From the NCBI GenBank assembly GCA_965655865.1, contig CBFHJJ010000022.1:1-25649 (forward strand): a stretch of DNA of 25,649 bases, read 5' to 3'. Positions 16,159-24,200 of this stretch are shown here, piece by piece. This stretch comes from MAG-121220-bin8 sp965655865. GTDB lineage: Bacteria; Bacteroidota; Bacteroidia; Flavobacteriales; Flavobacteriaceae. The position numbers and the translations under genes are program-made. The notes beneath the pieces were generated by a model, which saw only the letters and a list, made by a program, of their open reading frames with translations, did not search any database and was not told the origin of the DNA. The number at the start of each line of letters is the position of its first letter. Positions within the stretch are counted from its first letter, which is position 1.

Positions 16159-16229
16159 GATTTGACAATTAAAAGGGTGTGAAGCATCTGCTTTAGCACT
16201 TTTTTAAAGAGGTTGCAATCAGTCAAATC
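16159..16229 (-). promoter_or_regulatory. Possible SAM-II expression platform (anti-aptamer pairing)
   Basis: GTCAAATC (16166-16159, minus strand), about 45 bases before the metY start, is a perfect 8-base complement of GATTTGAC (16229-16222), the conserved aptamer loop. Pairing of the two would be incompatible with SAM binding, so it could be the SAM-free state. Some chance of such a match exists in AT-rich DNA; no folding was computed. Confidence 0.4.
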
Positions 16230-16240
16230 GTTCCTCTAAC
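16181..16240 (-). ncRNA. SAM-II (SAM_alpha) riboswitch upstream of metY
   Basis: Read on the minus strand, stem P1 is AGAGG (16237-16233) with CCTCT (16212-16208). Its loop contains the conserved blocks GATTTGAC (16229-16222) and TTGCA (16218-16214). An A-rich joint follows, then GTGCTAAAG with the conserved GCTAAA (16197-16192). This order and these bases match the SAM-II aptamer consensus as I know it, and metX/metY are typical SAM-II targets, also in Bacteroidota. Just after GCTAAA there is a small extra hairpin, AAGC-AGAT-GCTT (16193-16182), flanked by GTG and CAC. The ATG of metY follows about 65 bases later. By established function, bound SAM lowers expression. Confidence 0.85.
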
Positions 16241-16290
16241 AATAAATTAGAATGCTAAACTATATATTTTTTTTAATAAAAAAAATAAAA

Positions 16291-17307
16291 TTATCTAAAA
16301 TTTATTGAAATTCCTGCAGATAAGGTATTATACTCTTGAAAAGTAAAATCTGCAAACGCACTAAAAACTAAAAATTTAAATTTAGCACCTATTGTAGTTT
16401 TATATCCAGATGCATTGAAACTCATATCAATAGGGTCAATAAGGGATTTAGTAATTGGTAAACCAGAGTCTGAATCATACTCTAAGTTGTATTCCCCTAG
16501 TAATCTAAATGATGAATTACCGCCTGAATATCCAAATGAACTGTACACATTAAAGATTAATAAATCTACTGAGGCTAACAATAAAAGATTATAGTTATTC
16601 AAACTAAACTGTGCAACCTGTCCTTTTCCATCAATAGAACTAAAGGATTGAATATCATAATCTATATCCATATTGGAGTAAGAAGCAAAAGCAGATACGT
16701 TTAATGGAAATTTATCTATTGGACCAAAATATTGTAATAAATTATGTTTAACTCCTAAACCCTTTAAAGACATGTCTACACCATTTCTATGATATTCTGG
16801 GCTATATCTTAATATAATTTCAGTATCAAATGGAACACCAACTCCTAATTGTAAAACTGGTGCTGGTATAGAACCAAGTGGAAGTTTACTTTTAATTCCT
16901 CTTGGAGCTTTTACAGTTGTTGAAATTTCAGGATATAAACCATCCTTTGGAATAGTAATGAACAAATTTTCTTGCCTGTTGTCTCCAGCTATTGTTGGTA
17001 AATTATCAGCATCTGTTGTAATATAATCAAGATCAGTAATTGAAAAAATTCTATCAGAAGAAGGCACAAAAGAAGTGTTTATTCTTAAAGACAAATCAAC
17101 TCCTAACTTTTTATGAACTTTGGCTGTATTGTACCAACCGCTGTTAGTACTGTAAATTGCTCCTTTCATTAAGGGATTCAAATACCTTTCAAATATTTTT
17201 TTTGAGTCACTTTCTACGGAGAATAAAATTGATTCAAGACCCGAGGACTGAGAAAATACAATCAGTGGAAAAAATAATACAGTAAAAAAAATTGATTTAA
17301 AATTCAA
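16291..17307 (-). CDS. DUF6588-type exported beta-barrel-like protein
   Basis: This 338-residue protein has a signal peptide (hydrophobic residues 5-18, cleavage after about FSQ at 18-20). Its body is rich in alternating hydrophobic residues and ends in SAGISINFR, as outer-membrane barrels do. The overall pattern resembles the DUF6588 family common in Flavobacteriia: an early statement of length and time-like variables, then IPAPVLQLGVGVPFDTEIILRY, and FSAFADFTFQEYNTLSAGISI at the end. Function is unknown. The start is TTG at 17307: an in-frame TAA comes directly before it and no downstream ATG would keep the signal peptide. It follows the TonB-receptor-like gene by 37 bases and may have its own promoter. 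Confidence 0.7.
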   Translation of the reverse strand: MNFKSIFFTVLFFPLIVFSQSSGLESILFSVESDSKKIFERYLNPLMKGAIYSTNSGWYNTAKVHKKLGVDLSLRINTSFVPSSDRIFSITDLDYITTDADNLPTIAGDNRQENLFITIPKDGLYPEISTTVKAPRGIKSKLPLGSIPAPVLQLGVGVPFDTEIILRYSPEYHRNGVDMSLKGLGVKHNLLQYFGPIDKFPLNVSAFASYSNMDIDYDIQSFSSIDGKGQVAQFSLNNYNLLLLASVDLLIFNVYSSFGYSGGNSSFRLLGEYNLEYDSDSGLPITKSLIDPIDMSFNASGYKTTIGAKFKFLVFSAFADFTFQEYNTLSAGISINFR

Positions 17308-17322
17308 TTATATAATTTTAAA

Positions 17323-17330
17323 CAAAGATA
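17323..17330 (-). promoter_or_regulatory. Possible -7 box for the DUF6588-type gene
   Basis: TATCTTTG on the minus strand is an exact TAnnTTTG box 16 bases before the TTG start of the DUF6588-type gene. No TTG lies at the usual distance upstream, so the support is partial. Confidence 0.35.
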
Positions 17331-17344
17331 CGCTCAAAACTATT

Positions 17345-20101
17345 TTATTTCTTTTTCTTATCACTTTTTTTATTTCCTGAACCGCCAGCAAAAGAAGTCA
17401 AATCATATTTTAATCTAAATACAGTATATCTGGGTTGTATAACATAAGATCTTGTTTGGCTGTATAATTGATTAAAACTGTCTCTATTTATTGAGGTGTC
17501 GTTGAATAAATTAGTCACTCCAATTCCAAACTCCCACTTTGAACCGTCTTTATTGTAAGATAAATCTGCTTCTAAAAATCTATATTCGTTTAAAGTTACA
17601 TTTTCATCTCTATAGTAGTTGTATGAGTAATCAGCTGTAAAAACAAAACCTTTACCAAAATATGCATCAACTTTTACAAATGGAGAATCTGTGTAAAAAT
17701 AACTTTTAAAATTTCCTGTATCATATAAACGTTTGTTGTAACTGTAACCAATTTCAACATTTGGCTTATCTCTAAAATTAGTGGCTATACTAGCTTTGTA
17801 ACTTTGGGTAAAGTTAACTTGATTAGTAAGTCTTCCATTTATAGTGTTATTAAAGTCACTATAATTAAAATTCATATTAAATCCAGCCTTAAAATTTTTG
17901 AATCTTTTATCAATTCTACCTGAAGCGCTGTAATTCTCTCTTGGTAAATTAGAATTTACAGCTGACCTAACACTACTAATTCCACTAATTAGTGTATTGT
18001 TTTGAATTGAGTTACTTCTTTTAGAATAATTAAGCCTTGCAAATACATTAGTAAAGTTGAAAATATTAATACTTTGATAATTTAAATTATAATTATAAAA
18101 TTTTGCTGCTTCTAAATTTGGATTACCCTGAAAAAAAGAATTGTAATTATTAAAAATATAACCTTCAGCTAAATTGTTAACATCAGTAAATTGATTAGTT
18201 GCATTGTAAGTAAACCTTAGTGATTCTGAATCTTTAAATTTCATAAAGACTCTCATGTCAGGTCTAATGTCAGAGTATGAGCTAGAAACAGCTCTTCCCA
18301 ATTGAAAGTTTTCAGTTTTATAGGAATTAATAGTAAAACCTGGCTCCATTGTAAAAATTCCTGTGATAAACCTGTAATTAAAAGATAAATACGCATCGCT
18401 GAAATTGAAATCTACATTGTTATTTAAAATATTATTATCAAAAGAAACTTCTGAATTATTATCTAAAATTTGGAAAATATTAGAATTGAAGTTTTGCTTG
18501 ACATCTGTTATACCAAAAGTGAAGTTTAGATTAGATTTAGGTGTTAAAATATAATAGTAATCTAATTTAGCTTCTAATTTATCAGTTTCAACCATTCTAT
18601 TTTGGTTAATATTAAACTTAGACTGGCTTGTGTTTAAAGGTATTATATCTCTAAACGGCTGAACATCTCTTATAGCTCTGTAGAAAGGATCCTCTGTTTG
18701 AGATAAATGTTGTGCTTCAAAGGAAAAAATATTGTCTTCATTTAAAGTATAATATGCCTTTAGTTCTTGATTTATAGAACTGGGCTTATCAGATCTTAAT
18801 AAGTTTATTTCATCTAATTCAATTGGTTGTATAGTAGGACCATTTGAGGAATCTTGATAAGTTCCAGAAATAAGATCTGTACTTTCAACGTTTTCAGCCG
18901 ATTTAATCAACAAGTTATACTCGGTTTGTAATTTGTCATTTGGATTAAATTCGGTTGTAAACTTATAGAGTTGTTGTTTATTGTCTTGAACAACAAAATC
19001 TTCTGTGTCTTGGATAATTCCAGTACTAGTGTAATTTCTAGAGATTTTTTCTTCAATAATATTTTTTGTTTTAGCCAAAATAGCAAATCCACTGATTTGC
19101 CATATGTCATTATTAAAAGATTTACTAAAGTTATAAGCACCAAGTTCTGCATCAATAGATTTTGCTTGATTGTTTTGTAAACTTCCAAGTCCTGCTCCAT
19201 CAGAAGATATATTTATTGAAGTTCCATTTTGAGAGTTTAAATTTCCAAAACCACCTCCAAATTTATAAAAATCTCTTCTTGAAAGAACTGGCTCTCCAAT
19301 ATTATTAGTATTTGTTAAAATGCTCATACTAAAATCTTTAGCATAATAAAATACTTTTGGGGCAGCTAGTACTCTGTCTTCATTTCCTAATCCTGCTAAA
19401 ATCTCACCAAACCAAAATTTGTCTTTTCCACTTTTTAAGCTAATATTGATAGCGATATTATCTTCATTATTGGTAACATTTTTAAGTTGCCCTGCTTCTG
19501 TAAAATTTCTTAAAACCTCAATTTTTCCCACTGCTTTTGCCGGTAAATTTTGAGTAGCTAACTTAGAATCCCCATCAAAAAAATCTTTTCCTTCAACAGT
19601 AATTTTACTAATCTCTTTACCCTCTACTTCTACTCTACCTTCGTCATTAATTTCTACACCAGGTAAGTTTTTTAATACGTCAGCTAATTTTTTTTCAGTT
19701 CCAGTGTTAAATGAATCCGCATTATAAACTATTGTATCTCCTTTAATTGTAACAGGCATTTCATAAACGATCTCTACTTCATCAAGTGCTTCAGCTTGTT
19801 CTTCAAGAACTATATTTTTTTCAAAGTTTTCAGTTAAATTCAAGTCAAAAACAATTTCTTTAAAACCAATAAATGAAACCTTAATTTCATATTCCGTACC
19901 TTTTTTAAGTGAAACTCTGAAATATCCTGTATCACTGGATATTCCAAAGCCATCTAAAATTTTTGATTCTTTTTCAATAGCTATTACGTTAGCTCCCATT
20001 ATATTATTTCCGTAAGCATCTGATATTTTCCCCTCGAATCTAACCTGTGAATAGGTGATTAAAAAAGAAAATAATAATATAATTGATAATATTTTTTTCA
20101 T
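17345..20101 (-). CDS. TonB-dependent-receptor-like outer-membrane beta-barrel protein
   Basis: This 918-residue outer-membrane protein starts with a signal peptide (1-19, ending TYSQ). A carboxypeptidase-regulatory-like beta-sandwich domain follows (about 20-105, VRFEGKISDAYGNNIMGANV to FIGFKEIVF), then a receptor plug-like domain (about 115-225, with DTIVYNADSF, LADVLKNLPGVEI and GKDFFDGD) and a long barrel. It resembles the outer membrane beta-barrel (OMP_b-brl_3-like) relatives of SusC/TonB receptors. I see no clear TonB box, and the last strand is followed by a charged tail (GGSGNKKSDKKKK), so energised import is not proven. No SusD gene is nearby, which speaks against a polysaccharide-utilisation locus. 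It lies 22 bases after the GLPGLI gene, a common pairing in Bacteroidota. The substrate is unknown. Confidence 0.85.
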   Translation of the reverse strand: MKKILSIILLFSFLITYSQVRFEGKISDAYGNNIMGANVIAIEKESKILDGFGISSDTGYFRVSLKKGTEYEIKVSFIGFKEIVFDLNLTENFEKNIVLEEQAEALDEVEIVYEMPVTIKGDTIVYNADSFNTGTEKKLADVLKNLPGVEINDEGRVEVEGKEISKITVEGKDFFDGDSKLATQNLPAKAVGKIEVLRNFTEAGQLKNVTNNEDNIAINISLKSGKDKFWFGEILAGLGNEDRVLAAPKVFYYAKDFSMSILTNTNNIGEPVLSRRDFYKFGGGFGNLNSQNGTSINISSDGAGLGSLQNNQAKSIDAELGAYNFSKSFNNDIWQISGFAILAKTKNIIEEKISRNYTSTGIIQDTEDFVVQDNKQQLYKFTTEFNPNDKLQTEYNLLIKSAENVESTDLISGTYQDSSNGPTIQPIELDEINLLRSDKPSSINQELKAYYTLNEDNIFSFEAQHLSQTEDPFYRAIRDVQPFRDIIPLNTSQSKFNINQNRMVETDKLEAKLDYYYILTPKSNLNFTFGITDVKQNFNSNIFQILDNNSEVSFDNNILNNNVDFNFSDAYLSFNYRFITGIFTMEPGFTINSYKTENFQLGRAVSSSYSDIRPDMRVFMKFKDSESLRFTYNATNQFTDVNNLAEGYIFNNYNSFFQGNPNLEAAKFYNYNLNYQSINIFNFTNVFARLNYSKRSNSIQNNTLISGISSVRSAVNSNLPRENYSASGRIDKRFKNFKAGFNMNFNYSDFNNTINGRLTNQVNFTQSYKASIATNFRDKPNVEIGYSYNKRLYDTGNFKSYFYTDSPFVKVDAYFGKGFVFTADYSYNYYRDENVTLNEYRFLEADLSYNKDGSKWEFGIGVTNLFNDTSINRDSFNQLYSQTRSYVIQPRYTVFRLKYDLTSFAGGSGNKKSDKKKK

Positions 20102-20123
20102 AAAAATCTAAATTAAATCTCGA

Positions 20124-20966
20124 TTACCTTCTTATTCTAACTGCTCCTCCTCTGTTTCCACCACCTCGTTGATATCTTTCCCTCATCTCTTTCATTTTAT
20201 CTTGTTGAATTGTTTCAAATTCTGAGTTAGAAACAACTTTTCCTTTATTGGGTTCTTTGAGTTTAATTTTCTCATCTGGATTTAACACAACCTTAGTACA
20301 TATCATTACCCTGTTATCATCACCAATCTCCAAAATCAACCCTGGCAGTCCACCATACATAGCTGGACCAGTTGAAACAGGTATTTCTGGTGTGAACCAT
20401 GCTGTCATTGTGACTAATTTAGTCTTTGGAAGTGCTGGGTTATTTTCTTCTCCATTTGAATTTTGACCTCTATTTCTACTAAAACTCATTACTCTATCTT
20501 CAACTTCTTTGGTGTAAGTAGCTTTATAGGCATTATATTTTCCTATTTTTTTAGTTTCACCTGTCATTACCCATTTTGTTGGTGGTATACTGTCTTTTAT
20601 TAAAAATAATTTACCAAACAATTCTCTTTTGTTAGTGTAAGTTTTTTCCTGAATATTCTTAAAAATATCACCTTGGTCTGGACCAGTTACAAACTGCATC
20701 CAATTAAAACCTCCACCACCAGAACCGCCGGCATCTAGGGTAACTTCTTGTTTAAAATGAGAAGATTTACTGTCAAAATCTAAAATATAATTTTTCTCAA
20801 GGGCTGTTTTCATTCTTGCTTTCATGTATTTTTGTCGTTCTGGTGACATATTTTTCATCCAGTCCATATTAACAGTACTTTTTGACATGTAATAAGCTTT
20901 ACCTAGAAATTCTTGAGAATAACCTTCAAAACTTAAAAACAACAGAAGAAGAATTAATTTTTTCAT
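20124..20966 (-). CDS. GLPGLI family exported protein
   Basis: This 280-residue protein has a signal peptide (1-18, MKKLILLLLF to YSQ) and the family's name motif GLPGLI at 206-211, in the context PAMYGGLPGLILEI. The role of GLPGLI proteins is not established; they are periplasmic or surface proteins nearly confined to Bacteroidota. Unusual features are a glycine cluster at 80-86 and an Arg/Gly-rich C-terminus from about residue 262 (RERYQRGGGNRGG). It is upstream of, and probably co-transcribed with, the TonB-receptor-like gene, which suggests that the two act together at the outer membrane. Confidence 0.88.
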   Translation of the reverse strand: MKKLILLLLFLSFEGYSQEFLGKAYYMSKSTVNMDWMKNMSPERQKYMKARMKTALEKNYILDFDSKSSHFKQEVTLDAGGSGGGGFNWMQFVTGPDQGDIFKNIQEKTYTNKRELFGKLFLIKDSIPPTKWVMTGETKKIGKYNAYKATYTKEVEDRVMSFSRNRGQNSNGEENNPALPKTKLVTMTAWFTPEIPVSTGPAMYGGLPGLILEIGDDNRVMICTKVVLNPDEKIKLKEPNKGKVVSNSEFETIQQDKMKEMRERYQRGGGNRGGAVRIRR

Positions 20967-21045
20967 AATTTTTTTTTAAATTAAACTTTAACAATAATAA
21001 ATAGACAATAATTAAGCCATAAAGTTTAATTGTATTAATTTATAT

Positions 21046-21053
21046 CAAATATA
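21046..21053 (-). promoter_or_regulatory. Possible -7 box for the GLPGLI/receptor operon
   Basis: TATATTTG on the minus strand matches TAnnTTTG exactly, 80 bases before the GLPGLI start, inside the 129-base divergent gap to the kinase gene. No TTG is seen 17-23 bases upstream of it. No promoter could be assigned for the plus-strand kinase gene. Confidence 0.3.
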
Positions 21054-21095
21054 AATTATAAATTAGAGGTCATTGTTTAAACGTAAATTAAAATT

Positions 21096-21707
21096 ATGCA
21101 TATAGCCATTGCTGGTAATATAGGTGCCGGAAAAACTACATTAACTAAACTATTAGCTAAAAAATACAAATTTGAAGGCCACTACGAAGACGTATTAAAA
21201 AATCCCTACTTAGACGATTTTTATGATCAAATGGAAAGATGGTCGTTTAATCTTCAAATTTATTTCTTAAACAGTAGGTTCCGTCAAATACTAGATTTCA
21301 ATAAGGAGGGTAAAAACATTATTCAGGACAGAACAATATATGAAGATGCTTTTATTTTTGCTCCAAATCTTAAAGCAATGGGTCTTATGACCAATAGAGA
21401 TTTTGAAAATTATAAATCAATATTTAACCTAATGGAATCTTTTGTTAAAGGTCCTGATTTACTAATTTACCTAAGAAGTGAAATTCCAAATTTAGTGGAT
21501 CAAATTCACAAAAGAGGACGAGATTATGAAAGCTCCATTAGCATTGATTACTTAAGTAGATTAAACGAAAGGTATGAGGCTTGGATTCAAACTTATGACA
21601 AAGGTAAATTACTTATTATTGATGTTGACGATTTAGATTTTGTCAAAAACAAAAAAGACCTTCAAACAATTACCGACAAAATCGATAATAGTCTAAAAGG
21701 TCTTTAA
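21096..21707 (+). CDS. Deoxynucleoside kinase
   Basis: Members of this family (dCK/dGK/dAK-like) phosphorylate deoxynucleosides for nucleotide salvage in the cytosol. The 203 residues contain the P-loop GNIGAGKTT (7-15), Glu31 in HYEDV as the likely base/sugar contact, QDRTIYED with the DR(S/T) motif (78-80) and the arginine-rich lid RGRDYE (140-145). The length suits a bacterial single-domain enzyme. Base specificity cannot be told from sequence. The gene stands alone on the plus strand between the GLPGLI and pyrophosphatase genes. Confidence 0.9.
   Translation: MHIAIAGNIGAGKTTLTKLLAKKYKFEGHYEDVLKNPYLDDFYDQMERWSFNLQIYFLNSRFRQILDFNKEGKNIIQDRTIYEDAFIFAPNLKAMGLMTNRDFENYKSIFNLMESFVKGPDLLIYLRSEIPNLVDQIHKRGRDYESSISIDYLSRLNERYEAWIQTYDKGKLLIIDVDDLDFVKNKKDLQTITDKIDNSLKGL
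21654..21705 (+). terminator. Possible long-loop hairpin at the end of the kinase gene
   Basis: AAAGACCTT (21654-21662) and AAGGTCTTT (21697-21705) are perfect 9-bp inverted repeats around a 34-base loop. The second arm runs into the TAA stop, and a T6 run follows ten bases later (21715-21720). It could end transcription of the kinase gene, but the loop is long and most of the element is coding. Confidence 0.3.
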
Positions 21708-21728
21708 GATATTATTTTTTGTTTAAGC

Positions 21729-24125
21729 CTATTTCTTATTAATTTGTCCCATCGCTGCAATACCTCTTTTGTCAGCTTCAGACATAATTTCATCTTTAGT
21801 TCCTGATATAGATTCAGATTTTTTCGTAGTTATACCATCAGAATCTGTTGTTTGTTCAGAATTAATAGTCATAGTCCAAACATCATTATCTGCTTCAATT
21901 ATTACTTCTTTTTTAATTTCGTGATCAGCAGAAACATGATCAGAAGAATCTAACGAATGTCCACCTAAAATCGGAGCTATAACAAGACCAATTAAACAAG
22001 TTAGTTTTATTAAAATATTCATCGAAGGTCCTGAGGTATCTTTAAAAGGATCACCAACAGTATCTCCAGTAACAGCAGCTTTATGTGCATCTGAACCTTT
22101 ATAAGTCATCTCACCATTAATTTCAACACCAGCCTCAAAAGATTTTTTTGCATTATCCCAAGCACCACCAGCATTGTTTTGAAATATAGCCCATAATACA
22201 CCACTTACAGTTACACCAGCCATATATCCCCCAAGCATTTCAGCAATTGCTAAATTATCCATTCCAAAAATCATTGGAACAAAAGCAATTAGTAACGGAA
22301 AACCAATAGTTAAAACTCCAGGGAGCATCATTTCTTTCAATGAAGCTTGAGTTGAAATAGCAACACATTTATCGTATTCAGGTTTTCCAGTACCCTCCAT
22401 TATTCCAGGAATGTCTTTAAATTGTCTTCTAACTTCTTGTACCATTTCCATTGCAGCTTTTCCTACAGCGTTCATAGCTAAAGCAGAAAAAACAACAGGA
22501 ACCATACCTCCAACAAATAGCATTGCAAGAACAGGAGCCTTAAATATGTTAATACCATCTATTCCAGTAAATGTAACGTAAGCTGCAAATAAAGCTAATG
22601 ATGTTAATGCAGCAGAAGCAATAGCAAAGCCTTTTCCAGTTGCTGCAGTAGTATTACCTACAGAATCTAAAATGTCTGTTCTTTCTCTAACAATAGGATC
22701 TTGTTCACTCATTTCAGCAATACCTCCTGCGTTGTCAGAAATTGGACCAAAAGCATCAATTGCTAATTGCATAGCTGTAGTTGCCATCATTGCAGAAGCA
22801 GCTAAAGCAACTCCATAAAAACCAGCAAAGAAATAAGAAGCCCAAATAGCACCTGCAAATAACAATACAGATGGAAATGTAGAAATCATTCCAGTTGCTA
22901 AACCAGCAATAATATTAGTTCCAGCTCCAGTACTTGATTGTTGTACAATTTTTAAAATTGGACTTTTTCCAAGACCAGTATAATATTCAGTTACAGAGGA
23001 TATAACAGCTCCAACCACTAATCCTACTAGTGTTGCGTAAAACACACTCATAGAAGAAATTTCTTTTAATCCTTCACCAAAAAATTCCATTTGCATTGAT
23101 TCAGGAAGCATCCAATCACATAATACATAACAAGATATAGCTACTAAAGCAATTGAAGTCCAGTTCCCTTTGTTAAGAGCACTCATTACTTCATTTTCTT
23201 TAGCATCGTTAGATTTTATATTTACTAGTAATGTTCCAATTATTGAAATAATTATACCAGCTCCAGCAATAGCAATTGGAAGTAATACAGGGCCTATTCC
23301 ACCAAAAGCATCAGAAATACTGCCTCCCATATCTTCAATAACGTAATTTCCAAGTACCATCGCTGCAAGTACAGTAGCAACGTAAGAACCAAATAAATCC
23401 GCACCCATTCCTGCTACATCCCCAACGTTGTCTCCAACGTTATCAGCAATTGTAGCTGGATTTCTAGGATCATCTTCCGGAATTCCTGCTTCAACTTTAC
23501 CAACTAAATCCGCACCAACGTCTGCAGCTTTAGTGTAAATTCCACCACCAACTCTAGCAAACAATGCAATTGATTCGGCACCAAGTGAAAAACCTGCCAA
23601 TGTTTCTAAAACAATTGTCATGTCTTCAGTACTAGTCCAAACACCATCCATAAAGAAATTAAAGAACAAAATGAAAAATGCTGTCAGTCCAAGCACTGCT
23701 AATCCAGCAACACCTAATCCCATAACAGTTCCTCCTCCAAATGATATTTTTAATGCAGTTGGCAAACTTGTTCTAGCAGCTTGAGTTGTTCTAACATTAG
23801 TTTTTGTTGCAATTTTCATTCCCATATTTCCAGCCCATGCAGAGAAAAATGCTCCAAAAATAAAAGCAATAACAATTAACCAATGTGTAGTTGGAACTAT
23901 AACTGAAACACCAGCTAAGGCTAAACTAACCACAAGAACAAATACTGCTAAAAGTTTATATTCTGCATTTAAAAAAGCTAAAGCTCCTTCATATATGTGG
24001 TCTGAAATTTCTTTCATTTTTCCATCACCAGCATCTTGTTTCATTACCCAAGATTTCTTGTAAAGCATGTAAGCTAATCCAATTGAAGCCAGGATTATAG
24101 GCATGTAAATTGCTAAAGATTCCAT
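21729..24125 (-). CDS. hppA: Membrane-bound, ion-pumping pyrophosphatase (K+-dependent type)
   Basis: HppA couples pyrophosphate hydrolysis to pumping H+ and/or Na+ out of the cytoplasm. The 798 residues have about 16 hydrophobic segments. The catalytic signatures are GGGIYTKAADVGADLVGKVE (193-212) and DDPRNPATIADNVGDNVGD (218-236), with the C-terminal GDTVGDPFKDTSGP (687-700). At 491-500 the protein reads NTTAATGKGF, with Ala494 and Gly497; this is the K+-dependent pattern (K+-independent enzymes have Lys and Thr there). After the ADLF motif (242-245) Gly246 and Ala250 occupy positions that are usually Glu in Na+- and plant-type pumps respectively, while an extra Glu183 appears in GAESIALF. 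After the last membrane segment (about 720) comes an unusual hydrophilic tail of about 77 residues. It has its own promoter. Confidence 0.95.
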   Translation of the reverse strand: MESLAIYMPIILASIGLAYMLYKKSWVMKQDAGDGKMKEISDHIYEGALAFLNAEYKLLAVFVLVVSLALAGVSVIVPTTHWLIVIAFIFGAFFSAWAGNMGMKIATKTNVRTTQAARTSLPTALKISFGGGTVMGLGVAGLAVLGLTAFFILFFNFFMDGVWTSTEDMTIVLETLAGFSLGAESIALFARVGGGIYTKAADVGADLVGKVEAGIPEDDPRNPATIADNVGDNVGDVAGMGADLFGSYVATVLAAMVLGNYVIEDMGGSISDAFGGIGPVLLPIAIAGAGIIISIIGTLLVNIKSNDAKENEVMSALNKGNWTSIALVAISCYVLCDWMLPESMQMEFFGEGLKEISSMSVFYATLVGLVVGAVISSVTEYYTGLGKSPILKIVQQSSTGAGTNIIAGLATGMISTFPSVLLFAGAIWASYFFAGFYGVALAASAMMATTAMQLAIDAFGPISDNAGGIAEMSEQDPIVRERTDILDSVGNTTAATGKGFAIASAALTSLALFAAYVTFTGIDGINIFKAPVLAMLFVGGMVPVVFSALAMNAVGKAAMEMVQEVRRQFKDIPGIMEGTGKPEYDKCVAISTQASLKEMMLPGVLTIGFPLLIAFVPMIFGMDNLAIAEMLGGYMAGVTVSGVLWAIFQNNAGGAWDNAKKSFEAGVEINGEMTYKGSDAHKAAVTGDTVGDPFKDTSGPSMNILIKLTCLIGLVIAPILGGHSLDSSDHVSADHEIKKEVIIEADNDVWTMTINSEQTTDSDGITTKKSESISGTKDEIMSEADKRGIAAMGQINKK

Positions 24126-24162
24126 ATTATATATTTATATTATTAAATTTTAATTTTGATCG

Positions 24163-24193
24163 CAAAAGTAGTCAAATAGGGTGAATTACAAAA
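24163..24193 (-). promoter_or_regulatory. Promoter of the membrane pyrophosphatase gene
   Basis: On the minus strand TTTTG (24193-24189), an 18-base spacer and TACTTTTG (24170-24163) form a full Bacteroidota-type promoter (TTG ... TAnnTTTG). It ends 37 bases before the hppA ATG and lies in the 75-base gap after pdhB, so hppA can be transcribed independently. Confidence 0.6.
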
Positions 24194-24200
24194 TTGATTT

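Noticed and set aside
16266..16286. A/T-only inverted repeat: T8 and A8 runs around AAT, between the DUF6588-type gene and the SAM-II element
   Set aside because: The stem has no G or C and no T tract follows on the minus strand, so it is a poor terminator. Homopolymer runs of this size are common in such AT-rich gaps.
18907..19200. Open frame in another reading frame inside the receptor-like gene, same strand
   Set aside because: The main frame has clear receptor plug and barrel features through this stretch. The alternative has no domain and is chance.
21074..21081. GTTTAAAC palindrome in the gap before the deoxynucleoside kinase
   Set aside because: An eight-base AT-rich palindrome is expected by chance, and it has no clear relation to a promoter box.
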